Assembly: GCF_000336875.1 (NCBI RefSeq)
Contig: NZ_AOJK01000025.1
Coordinates: 1 to 34,344 of the forward strand
Reading direction: 5' to 3'
Length of the DNA stretch: 34,344 bases
Source: Halorubrum californiense DSM 19288
Lineage (GTDB): Archaea; Halobacteriota; Halobacteria; Halobacteriales; Haloferacaceae
Shown here: positions 24,833 to 31,620 of the stretch, piece by piece
Position numbering within the stretch: position 1 is the stretch's first letter
Layout: every line of letters begins with the position of its first letter
Program-made: the position numbers and the translations under genes
The notes under the pieces: generated by a model
Seen by the model: the letters and a program-made list of their open reading frames with translations, nothing else
What the model was told of the DNA's origin: nothing
The model's database searches: none

Positions 24833-25112
24833 CCAAAGCCCCAGCCGGGAGGCGGGCGCACACTCACTGCGCTCCTCACTCGGTCGCTCTCGCTCCCTCG
24901 TTGCGGTGCTTCCGTCGTCTGCGCCCGCCTCCCGGCTGCCCCTTTGAGTCCCACCCCGACCGCACAGCAACCGCACCTCACGCCTCCCCAGCCTCGTCGC
25001 CGGACTATGTCCGGCTGCAAGCGAGAGCTTCGCTCTCGCCCTGTCAGTCGCCTCCGCTTCGCTCCGGCGACTGACTCCCTCGCGGTCGGCTCGCGCCCTG
25101 CGGGCGCTCGCC
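24833..25112 (-). repeat. Dispersed structured element, copy D (complete, extra hairpins)
   Basis: In minus orientation: a 5' hairpin region with GCGCCC/GGGCGC arms; P2 with perfect 10-bp arms (25043-25052 with 25066-25075) around the loop GGAGCGAAGCGGA; two additional hairpins not present in B or C, namely 8-bp arms 25021-25028/25032-25039 and 7-bp arms 24999-25005/25009-25015; the conserved core ending GACTCAAAGGGGCAG; the 19-bp terminal stem 24842-24860 with 24920-24938; and the closing CTGGGGCTTTGG (24833-24844). Compared with copy C the terminal stem has a compensated pair (C-G in place of T-A). The 5' boundary near 25112 is approximate. The element occupies most of the 407-bp gap between the pilin-like gene and the ABC operon. 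Confidence 0.85.
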
Positions 25113-25176
25113 GGCGCGCCGTTCGGTTCAGTACCTGTTTCGTAGCGGTTCGGCTTCTCGGTCGTCGTCCGCCAGA

Positions 25177-26352
25177 TTAGCTCCGCAGCGCCTCGACCGG
25201 ACGCTCGTTGGCGGCCTTCCACGCGGGGTACGCGCCGCTGACGAGCCCGACGCCGACGCCGAACACGAGCGCGAGGAGGAGGTAGTAGCCGTTGGTCGGG
25301 TCGATGACGAGTGCGGCGTCGACCGCCGGCGTCGCGACGACGAGGCCCGCGACGAGCAGAACGGTGAGCAGCGTCCCGGCCGCGGCGCCGGCCGCGCCGA
25401 TCAGCCCGGCCTCCGCGAGCAGGACGCGCAACACGTCGCGCCGGGCGACGCCGACCGCGCGCATCACCCCGATCTCCTGTCGGCGCTCGACGGTGCTCAT
25501 CAGCATGACGTTGAGGATCGAGACGCCGGCGACCACGAGCGAGATGGCTCCGAGCCCGAGGAGGAACGTCGAGAGGAGGTCGAAGAACTCGTTTATCTCG
25601 TCGACCAGTGCGGCCAGTTCGAACAGGTCCACGCGCTCTTCCCGGGCGTTCACTTCATCGCGAATCGCATCCGCGGCCGCGCGCGCCTCGGCGCCCGAGT
25701 CCGAGACGACGAGCGCCTGCGCGTAGCCGTCGGCCGAGAACGCCGACTCCGGGAGGAAGACGGCGTCGTCCGGCGCCACCGGGCTGAACGTCTGGCTCTC
25801 GACCAACACCGCGATCACTCGGACCTGCGAGCCGGCGATCTCGACGGTGTCGCCCGCGCCGGCGTCGAGGTCCTCCGCGATCCCCGCGCCGAGGATCGCG
25901 CCCTGCCGGTGCCGCTCGGGGAGCCGGCCCTCCGCGGCCTCGTACGCCAGCGCGGGCTCCTCGACGCCGTACACCGTCGCGAACGTCTGGTCGCCCTGTC
26001 GCGCGACCGTGGCGCTGTCGGAGTACAGTGGGACCACCGCGGGACCGTCGACCGCGCGTCGGATCGAGGCGATATCCGCATCCGACAGCGACTCCACGCC
26101 CGCGTCGTTGTTCGGCGAGACGACGACCTGCGTGCCGATGTCGCCGATGGCGTCGTCGGCCCCCAGCGCCAGCACGTTCCCGAAGATGCCGAGCGCAGCG
26201 ACCGCGAGGACGCCGATACAGACCCCCAGAACCGCCAGCACCGTCCGCACCCGGTTCCGCCGCAGGTTCCGGGACGCCATCGACACCGCCGGTCGCCAGC
26301 CCCGCAGCCAGCCGGCGAGTCCGCCCGCCGTTCGACCACCGCCGTCGCTCAT
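25177..26352 (-). CDS. ABC transporter permease, MacB/FtsX type
   Basis: 391 residues. It has the MacB topology: one membrane helix near 36-62 after a basic NLRRNRVRTVLAVLGV motif, an extracytoplasmic domain of about 200 residues, then three helices near 260-290, 310-340 and 355-378. Conserved FtsX-domain features include SILNVMLMSTVERRQEIGVM and RAVGVARRDVLRVLLAEAG around 280-325 and the C-terminal AYPAWKAANERPVEALR. Such permeases do not carry substrate through the membrane in the usual way; they transmit ATP-driven motion to extracytoplasmic partners or extrude lipoproteins and peptides. Its start overlaps the ATPase stop as ATGA. Third gene of the operon. Confidence 0.93.
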   Translation of the reverse strand: MSDGGGRTAGGLAGWLRGWRPAVSMASRNLRRNRVRTVLAVLGVCIGVLAVAALGIFGNVLALGADDAIGDIGTQVVVSPNNDAGVESLSDADIASIRRAVDGPAVVPLYSDSATVARQGDQTFATVYGVEEPALAYEAAEGRLPERHRQGAILGAGIAEDLDAGAGDTVEIAGSQVRVIAVLVESQTFSPVAPDDAVFLPESAFSADGYAQALVVSDSGAEARAAADAIRDEVNAREERVDLFELAALVDEINEFFDLLSTFLLGLGAISLVVAGVSILNVMLMSTVERRQEIGVMRAVGVARRDVLRVLLAEAGLIGAAGAAAGTLLTVLLVAGLVVATPAVDAALVIDPTNGYYLLLALVFGVGVGLVSGAYPAWKAANERPVEALRS

Positions 26353-27188
26353 CGGTCGTCGCCCTCCTCGCTCTCCGGCAGCCCGTCGGTCGGCAGCCCG
26401 CCGGTCATCACGCCGTCGGTGAGGTCGACGACGCGGTCGGCGTACTCCTCGACGAGCGGGTCGTGCGTCACCGCGACGACGGCGACCCCCTCGGCCTTGA
26501 CTCGCTCGAACTCGGCGAGGATCGACTCCCCGGTCTCGGTGTCGAGGTTCCCCGTCGGCTCGTCCGCGAGCAGCACGGACGGCTCGTTGATCAGGGCGCG
26601 GGCGATAGCGACCCGCTGCTTCTGTCCGCCCGAGAGCTCGCTCGGTTCGTGGTCGAGCCGGTCGCCGAGCCCGAACCGCGCGAGCAGGTCTGCGGCCCGG
26701 TCGCCCGCGTCGCCCGGGTCGAACGCGGTCGGCATCGCGACGTTCTCGACCGCGGTCAGCGTCGGCAGCAGGTGGAAGTCCTGAAAGACGAAGCCGATCG
26801 ACTCCTTTCGCGCCCGCGTGCGCTCCGCGACCGAGAGGTTCGTCACGTCGGTGCCGTCGAGCAGCCGCCGACCCGCGGTCGGGTCGTCGAGCAGTCCGAG
26901 GACGTTCAACAGCGTCGACTTCCCGGAACCGCTGGGGCCGACGACCGCGACGAACTCGCCGGGCCGAACCGCGAAGTCGACGTCGTCGAGCGCGACGACC
27001 GGCTCGCCGCCGCCGCTCGTGTACCGCTTGACGACGGCCCGGAGCGCGACGCCGTAGTCGTCGCTCGCGTCGGCGTCCGCGTCATCACCGACCGCCGCGG
27101 TGTCATCACCGACCGCTATCGTGTCGTCCGCGGGATCCTCGTTGCGTCCGGCGTCTCCGTTCACCTCGCTCCCGGTGTCCTCGCTCAC
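26349..27188 (-). CDS. ABC transporter ATP-binding protein, MacB/LolD type
   Basis: 279 residues starting at GTG 27188 (GTGA overlap with the upstream stop). Walker A GPSGSGKST is at 84-92, the signature LSGGQKQRVAIARAL at about 183-197, Walker B VLLADEPTGNLD at about 205-216, and the switch His in VAVTHDP. The subfamily phrase FVFQDFHLLPTLTAVENV identifies the LolD/MacB group. The first 45 residues are an acidic extension with a duplicated AVGDD unit, encoded by a short repeat near 27090-27120 (GTCATCACCGACCGC twice). It pairs with the permease that follows. Confidence 0.95.
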   Translation of the reverse strand: MSEDTGSEVNGDAGRNEDPADDTIAVGDDTAAVGDDADADASDDYGVALRAVVKRYTSGGGEPVVALDDVDFAVRPGEFVAVVGPSGSGKSTLLNVLGLLDDPTAGRRLLDGTDVTNLSVAERTRARKESIGFVFQDFHLLPTLTAVENVAMPTAFDPGDAGDRAADLLARFGLGDRLDHEPSELSGGQKQRVAIARALINEPSVLLADEPTGNLDTETGESILAEFERVKAEGVAVVAVTHDPLVEEYADRVVDLTDGVMTGGLPTDGLPESEEGDDR

Positions 27189-28603
27189 GGCGCCGACCCG
27201 TCGCGTCGCCGGCCCGTCGAACCGCCGATCCGTCCGGTCCTGACCGCGACGCCGACCGCGCCGGCGAGGCCGACGAGCGCGAGGCCGCTCGCCACCGCGC
27301 CCGCCGCGCCCACCCCGCCGGTCCCGATCCGGCCGAGCGCGCCGCCGCTCTCGGCGTCGTCGTCGGGTTCCGGTGCCGCCACGGTCAGCGTCTCCGTGTA
27401 TCGGACGCCGCGCTCGGTGTAGGTGACGCGGATCGGGATCTCGTCGGCGACGGAGGCGTTCACCGCGGTCGACAGGTCGAAGCCGACGAAGTCGCTCGCG
27501 CCGAGCGACCCGACGAAGTACTCCTCGCCCGTCGGCGTCGGCTCGACGCCCGGCGCGTCGCCGACCGAGACGACCGCGCCCGTCATCTCGGCGCTCCCTG
27601 CGTTTCCGAGGTTGGCGTCGACGACGACCGCGCCGTCCCCGACCTCGCGGACCGTCGCGTCGGTCACGGTCGGCGTCGCCTCGCGGACCGGGTACGTCAC
27701 CGTCGACGTCGCGGCGCGGTCCGTCCCGTCCCCGAGGTCGTCCGTGTCGGCGCGGAACGCCGCGGTGACTGTCACGTTCGACCGCCGGTCGAGCGGGCCG
27801 AGGTCCACGATCACGCGCCGCTCCTCGCCGGGCGCGATGTCCTCGACGACGAACGGACCGACCGAGACTGTCTCGGTGGCCGCCTCGCTGTCCCCGTCAC
27901 CGGCGTCGACCGCGGTCCCGACGGCGCGGAGGCTCACGCGGTCGGCGGTCGTCGTGCCGGTGTTGACGACGGTCACTTCGACCGGCGAGTCGGCGACGGG
28001 CGGGGCGGACTCGTCGCCCTCACCGGTGTCGAGGCCGCCGCCACCGCCGAAGATGCCTTGGATGCCGCCGACGCCGAGGTCGCCGGTCGAGGCCTCGCCC
28101 TCGTCGTCGCTCTGGAGGTCCTCGGGGTCGAGCGCGCGGGTCCGCAGGTCGAGCGCGACGTCCGTCGGAAGCACCTCGATCACAGCGTCGCGGGAGACGG
28201 TCACGAGTTCGCCGCTCGTCGACTGGTTCGCGACGGCCTCGACGGTGAGCCGCTCCGCGCCGGGCTCCTCGAACGTCGTCCACAGCGTCGCGTCGAGCGA
28301 GTCCCCGGCCGAGAGGGCGCCGACGCCCGAGACGCTGTCGAGCACGTCGCCGTCGGCGTTCCGGACGCGGACCTCGGTGACGTTCGCCGCCGCGTCGCTG
28401 CCGCCGGAGTTCGAGACGGTGACGTTCAGCGCCGTCCGCTCGCCGACGGTCGGGTCGCTCGGCGACGTCCCGACCTCGCCCACGGTGATCCGCGCGTCCG
28501 GTACCGCCGCCGCGCCGCCGACCGCGAACGCCCCGCCGACCGTCGCAAGGACCAGTAGCGCGGCCAGCAGCGCGGCTGTAGTTCGTGTGGTACTCAAAGT
28601 CAT
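27185..28603 (-). CDS. Secreted, C-terminally anchored protein with CARDB/COG1361-like beta domains
   Basis: 472 residues. A signal peptide (about 1-34, LLAALLVLATVGGAFAVGG) leads to three beta-sandwich repeats that resemble CARDB/COG1361 domains. Each has a strand like VTVSNSGGSDAAANVTEV, VTVVNTGTTTADRVSL or DANLGNAGSAEMTGAVVS. Near residue 180 a Gly-rich linker interrupts them. A hydrophobic helix near 432-456 (GAAGAVASGLALVGLAGAVG) followed by Arg residues anchors it in the membrane. It is the first gene of the operon with the MacB-type ATPase and permease, so it probably acts as their extracytoplasmic partner. A TATA-like GATATATCC (28621-28629) is 25 bp upstream. Confidence 0.85.
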   Translation of the reverse strand: MTLSTTRTTAALLAALLVLATVGGAFAVGGAAAVPDARITVGEVGTSPSDPTVGERTALNVTVSNSGGSDAAANVTEVRVRNADGDVLDSVSGVGALSAGDSLDATLWTTFEEPGAERLTVEAVANQSTSGELVTVSRDAVIEVLPTDVALDLRTRALDPEDLQSDDEGEASTGDLGVGGIQGIFGGGGGLDTGEGDESAPPVADSPVEVTVVNTGTTTADRVSLRAVGTAVDAGDGDSEAATETVSVGPFVVEDIAPGEERRVIVDLGPLDRRSNVTVTAAFRADTDDLGDGTDRAATSTVTYPVREATPTVTDATVREVGDGAVVVDANLGNAGSAEMTGAVVSVGDAPGVEPTPTGEEYFVGSLGASDFVGFDLSTAVNASVADEIPIRVTYTERGVRYTETLTVAAPEPDDDAESGGALGRIGTGGVGAAGAVASGLALVGLAGAVGVAVRTGRIGGSTGRRRDGSAP

Positions 28604-28620
28604 GATGACTACGCGACCTG

Positions 28621-28629
28621 CGTGGATAT
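28621..28629 (-). promoter_or_regulatory. TATA box of the surface protein-ABC transporter operon
   Basis: GGATATATC on both strands in a GC-rich setting, centred about 22-25 bp upstream of the ATG at 28603; a leaderless operon transcript is expected. Confidence 0.6.
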
Positions 28630-28724
28630 ATCCGTCGCCGGCGGAAGCGGGCTTGACTCCGCGCCTCGGACTGAACGCAACGGACCCGTGGTCGACGGCC
28701 TCCGAGACGTACCGGTTACGGATG

Positions 28725-28732
28725 CTTTTTCA
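28725..28732 (+). promoter_or_regulatory. TATA-like box upstream of the proteasome gene
   Basis: CTTTTTCA lies about 27 bp before the ATG at 28756 and about 65 bp before the proteasome ATG at 28794. The spacing is right for a transcript starting at the small leader ORF rather than at the proteasome gene itself. The T-run could instead be a terminator of nothing obvious, since the neighbouring gene diverges. Confidence 0.4.
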
Positions 28733-28755
28733 ACGGCCCGACGTAAGTAGTGGTA

Positions 28756-28797
28756 ATGAGCGAACGCGACACCGCGCGAGCGGGTGATGGGCGATGA
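28756..28797 (+). CDS. Possible 13-codon leader ORF overlapping the proteasome start
   Basis: ATG at 28756 opens 13 codons (MSERDTARAGDGR) and stops at TGA 28795-28797, overlapping the proteasome ATG at 28794 as ATGA. If transcription begins 25-30 bp after the TATA-like box at 28725-28732, this ATG would be the very first codon of the mRNA and would be translated leaderlessly, delivering ribosomes to the proteasome start by re-initiation. It may also be chance. Confidence 0.35.
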   Translation: MSERDTARAGDGR

Positions 28798-29597
28798 TGG
28801 GGAACAACGACCAGCAGGCGTACGACCGCGGCACGTCGCTGTTCTCGCCGGACGGGCGCATCTACCAAGTCGAGTACGCCCGCGAGGCGGTCTCGCGCGG
28901 CGCGCCGAGCGTCGGCGTCCGGACGACGGACGGCGTCGTCTTCGTCGCGATGTCCCGCCCCTCTTCGTCGCTGATGGAGGCGGAGAGCATCGAGAAGCTC
29001 CACAAGCTCGACGACCACCTCGGCACCGCGAGCGCGGGCCACGTCGCCGACGCCCGCCAGCTGATCGACCTCGCGCGCCGCCAGTCGCAGGGGAACCGCC
29101 TGCGCTACGGCGAGCCAGTCGGCGTCGAGACGCTGACGAAGTTCGTCACCGACCACATTCAGGAGAACACCCAGCGCGGCGGCACGCGCCCCTACGGCGC
29201 CGCGCTCCTCATCGGCGGGATTGACAACGGCGAGCCGCGCCTGTTCGCCGCCGACCCGTCGGGGACCCCCAACGAGTGGAAGGCGACCGTCATCGGCGGC
29301 GGCCGGCAGGACATTCAGGGCCACCTCGAAGACGAGTGGCACGACGACCTCTCGCTTGCGGACGGCATCGAACTCGCGGTCGCGGCGCTGGCCGCCCACG
29401 ACGACGAGTTCGAGCCCTCGGACCTCGCGGTCGCGACCGTGACCGAGGCCGACGGCTTCCGGACGGTGCCGGTCGAGGAGGTCGAGGCCGCGTTCGAGGC
29501 GGCGGGTCTCGACGACGACGACGAGGCGGACGCGGACGGCGAATCCGGCGCGGACGACGCGGACGGCGACGAGTCCGAAGCGGACGACGAGGAGTAG
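28794..29597 (+). CDS. psmC: 20S proteasome alpha subunit (alpha2/PsmC-like)
   Basis: 267 residues. It opens with YDRGTSLFSPDGRIYQVEYA, the signature N-terminal helix of proteasome alpha subunits, and continues with the Ntn fold (VGVRTTDGVVFVAMSRP, IEKLHKLDDHLGTASAGHVA, TRPYGAALLIGG, LFAADPSGTPNEWKATVIGG). Alpha subunits lack the catalytic Thr and form the outer gating rings. The sequence, in particular MMGNNDQQAYDRGTSL, looks more like the second haloarchaeal alpha subunit (PsmC) than PsmA. The gene is also away from the RNase P and exosome genes that normally flank psmA. The symbol is therefore probable, not certain. The last 30 residues are a halophilic Asp/Glu tail. Two adjacent ATGs (28794, 28797) could both serve. 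Confidence 0.9.
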   Translation: MMGNNDQQAYDRGTSLFSPDGRIYQVEYAREAVSRGAPSVGVRTTDGVVFVAMSRPSSSLMEAESIEKLHKLDDHLGTASAGHVADARQLIDLARRQSQGNRLRYGEPVGVETLTKFVTDHIQENTQRGGTRPYGAALLIGGIDNGEPRLFAADPSGTPNEWKATVIGGGRQDIQGHLEDEWHDDLSLADGIELAVAALAAHDDEFEPSDLAVATVTEADGFRTVPVEEVEAAFEAAGLDDDDEADADGESGADDADGDESEADDEE

Positions 29598-29777
29598 CGA
29601 CCGCGACTCGGCTCCGTCCGCGTCGTCCGCGCCGCGAACGGCCGAGCGACGACCGACCCACGGTCGACCGCGACTCGATCGACCGCGCCGCGCTCGGTGA
29701 TCGCCCGACCGACTGTGCGGAATTGTACATCCCTCACACAACACTTTTGACGGCGGGAGTCGTATATCCGGCGTAAA

Positions 29778-30182
29778 ATGCCCGATTCGATGTCTGAACA
29801 GCTCCAACGGGACATGGAGTGTGAGGGGTTACTCGAGTGTTTCCACGGTCTGAAGCAGTTGGACAAGGACTGCTATCAGGCGCTCGTGTCGGCCGACGAG
29901 GCGCTCACGATCGACGAGGTCGCGGAGCGCGTCGACCGGGAGCGCTCCACCGCCTACCGCGCGGTTCAGCGGCTCCTCAAGGCCGGCTTCATCCAGAAAG
30001 AGCAGATAAACTACGAGCAGGGCGGCTACTACCACGTGTACAGGCCGACGGACCCGTCGCAGATCGCCGACGACATGCAGCGGATGCTCAACGACTGGTA
30101 CGCGAAGATGGGCCAGCTCATCGGCGAGTTCGAAGAGAAGTACGACCGGCCGGAGCGCGCCGCCGCCACCGCCGAGAACTGA
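29778..30182 (+). CDS. Winged helix-turn-helix transcriptional regulator (TrmB-like)
   Basis: 134 residues. A wHTH occupies roughly 22-90: LDKDCYQALVSADEALTIDE, VAERVDRERSTAYRAVQRLL with the recognition helix, KAGFIQKEQINYEQGGYYHV forming the wing. The C-terminal helix (MQRMLNDWYAKMGQLIGEFE) is a likely dimerisation coil. No ligand-binding domain follows, unlike full TrmB. It has a Cys near residue 15 and another near 32 that could sense redox or metal; this is inference. A TATA-like ACACTTTTGAC (about 29742-29752) is upstream, with a further AT-rich TCGTATATCC at 29759-29768 that could be a binding site. Target genes are unknown. Confidence 0.85.
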   Translation: MPDSMSEQLQRDMECEGLLECFHGLKQLDKDCYQALVSADEALTIDEVAERVDRERSTAYRAVQRLLKAGFIQKEQINYEQGGYYHVYRPTDPSQIADDMQRMLNDWYAKMGQLIGEFEEKYDRPERAAATAEN

Positions 30183-30206
30183 CGCGAGCGACGCGAGTCC
30201 GCCGCC

Positions 30207-30248
30207 GACTGCGCCGAAGTGAGTGCGCCGAAGCGACTGCGCCGAACC
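30207..30248 (+). repeat. Three 14-bp tandem repeats
   Basis: GACTGCGCCGAAGT (30207-30220), GAGTGCGCCGAAGC (30221-30234) and GACTGCGCCGAACC (30235-30248) lie 3' of the regulator gene. The units differ at one to three bases. They are non-coding as far as I can see. Confidence 0.85.
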
Positions 30249-30305
30249 GCTTGGATGCGAGACGGGAACCGGTGGTGTTAGGCTGTTCGACGCCGTACGA
30301 GCGGT

Positions 30306-30563
30306 ATGGCGACGAGCGTCCGCGTCCGGTGTGACGACTGTTCGTACGAAGCGGCGTTCGACTCCCTCCGGCGAGCGCGGACGGCCCTGAGCGAGCACGA
30401 GCGCGCGACCGGCCACGCGGTCGCGTGGGAGATCGGGTCGCTGGCCGGCGGCGTCGAGCGCGCCGGTGACGACGCCGGCGTGTGTGGTCGGGAGGGCTGT
30501 GCGAACGCCGACTCGCCGCTGCTCGACCACGAGGCCGGGCGCAAACCGGAGTCGGACGACTGA
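30306..30563 (+). CDS. Small zinc-binding-type haloarchaeal protein
   Basis: 85 residues. Residues 9-40 have CDDC followed by HERATGH, a C2H2-like spacing; a second Cys pair CGREGC occurs near 58-63. One or two zinc sites are likely. The middle (FDSLRRARTALSEHERATG) would be the helix of the finger. The start at ATG 30306 has a TATA-like GTGTTAGGC at about 30272-30280. Such short C2H2-type proteins are common in haloarchaea and some act as regulators; this one has no assigned role. Confidence 0.75.
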   Translation: MATSVRVRCDDCSYEAAFDSLRRARTALSEHERATGHAVAWEIGSLAGGVERAGDDAGVCGREGCANADSPLLDHEAGRKPESDD

Positions 30564-30607
30564 TCGCGCGGCCGCCAACGGAGTCGGGCGTCCGACGGCG
30601 ACGCGTC

Positions 30608-30630
30608 CCCCGCGGCGGGGATTTTTGTTT
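30608..30630 (+). promoter_or_regulatory. GC hairpin followed by a T-rich TATA region before the amidase gene
   Basis: CCCCG and CGGGG (30608-30612 and 30616-30620) can form a short stem directly followed by ATTTTTGTTT. The T-rich part lies about 25-32 bp upstream of the ATG at 30653, as expected for a promoter. The hairpin plus T-run could also terminate the upstream zinc-protein transcript, so one site may serve both. Confidence 0.45.
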
Positions 30631-30652
30631 CCGCCGCGCCGAGTTGGATTCG

Positions 30653-31564
30653 ATGCCACGTGAAGTCGTCTCATACCGCGACGGCCACGTCTACGAGTTC
30701 GGGCCGGAGATGGACCCGGTCTACGAGGCCGCCGACGGCGAGTCGCTGACGATCGAGACGGTGGACAGCCTGAACGGCGAGATTCAAGCGGACGACGACC
30801 TGCTCGACGCGATTCCGGAGGAGGTCAACGCCGCGACCGGACCGATCGCGGTGGCCGGTGCGAGCCCCGGCGACGTCCTCGCGGTGGAGATAGCGGCCGT
30901 GCGCGTCGCCGAGGACCGCGGCCGCGTGCTCACCGCACCGGGGTTCGGACTCCGTCAGGACGACCCCGAGATCGACCACCCCGCGACGCGGATCACCGAC
31001 GTCGACGGCGGCGGTGAGACAATAGCGTTCGAGGGGATCGACGTGCCGATCGAGCCCGTGATCGGGACGATCGGCGTCGCCACGGACGGCGAGACGATAT
31101 CGACGCTCACGCCAGACGACCACGGCGGCAACCTCGATACGGCCGACGTGACCGCCGGGACGACCGTCTACTTCCCGGTGTTTCAGGAGGGCGCGATGTT
31201 GGCGATGGGCGACGCGAAGGCCGCGATGGCCGACGGCGAGATGTGCGGGACCGGCGCCGAGATCGCGGTCGAGGTCGACGCGACGCTCTCGGTGATCGAG
31301 GACCCGGCCGTTTCGCTCGACCGCCCCGTCGTCGACACCGGCGACGCGGTGAAGACGCTCGCGAGCGCCGCGACGCTGGAGGAGGCAGTCGAACTGGCGA
31401 ACGGCGACATGCTGGATCTGTTGGCGCACGACCACGGCTTCTCCCGTACCGACGCGTACCTCTTCTCTAGCCTCGTCGGCGGGCTGGAGATCAGTCAGGT
31501 GGTCGACCCGCAGGTGACGGCCCGGAACGCGGTGCCCAGCGAGTACCTCTCGCTGGCGTTCTGA
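30653..31564 (+). CDS. Acetamidase/formamidase (FmdA) family protein
   Basis: 303 residues from ATG 30653 (MPREVVSYRDGHVYEFGPEM). It belongs to the FmdA/AmdA family that hydrolyses formamide, acetamide or related short amides to ammonia. Landmarks are SLTIETVDSLNGEI near 29-43, GDVLAVEIAAVRV near 74-86, the conserved DDHGGNLDT near 155-163, VYFPVFQEGAMLAMGDAKAA near 172-191 and GEMCGTGAEIAVEV near 195-208. The DHGG and GD(A/C)HA-like acidic residues are the metal and catalytic region, although the usual GDxHA reads GDAKA here, so the His is replaced by Lys. Substrate cannot be predicted. No transporter or regulator of amides is adjacent. Confidence 0.88.
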   Translation: MPREVVSYRDGHVYEFGPEMDPVYEAADGESLTIETVDSLNGEIQADDDLLDAIPEEVNAATGPIAVAGASPGDVLAVEIAAVRVAEDRGRVLTAPGFGLRQDDPEIDHPATRITDVDGGGETIAFEGIDVPIEPVIGTIGVATDGETISTLTPDDHGGNLDTADVTAGTTVYFPVFQEGAMLAMGDAKAAMADGEMCGTGAEIAVEVDATLSVIEDPAVSLDRPVVDTGDAVKTLASAATLEEAVELANGDMLDLLAHDHGFSRTDAYLFSSLVGGLEISQVVDPQVTARNAVPSEYLSLAF

Positions 31565-31620
31565 CTTCACGAATTCGCGAGAAACCAGCGACGCTCCCGG
31601 TCGGCGTCGCCCGCCCGGTC

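Noticed and set aside
24664..25222. Minus-strand open frames through repeat copy D
   Set aside because: Low-complexity peptides from hairpin DNA; frames are not conserved among copies.
26028..27422. 464-residue plus-strand frame opposite the ABC genes
   Set aside because: Shadow of the ATPase and permease genes, whose motifs are complete on the minus strand.
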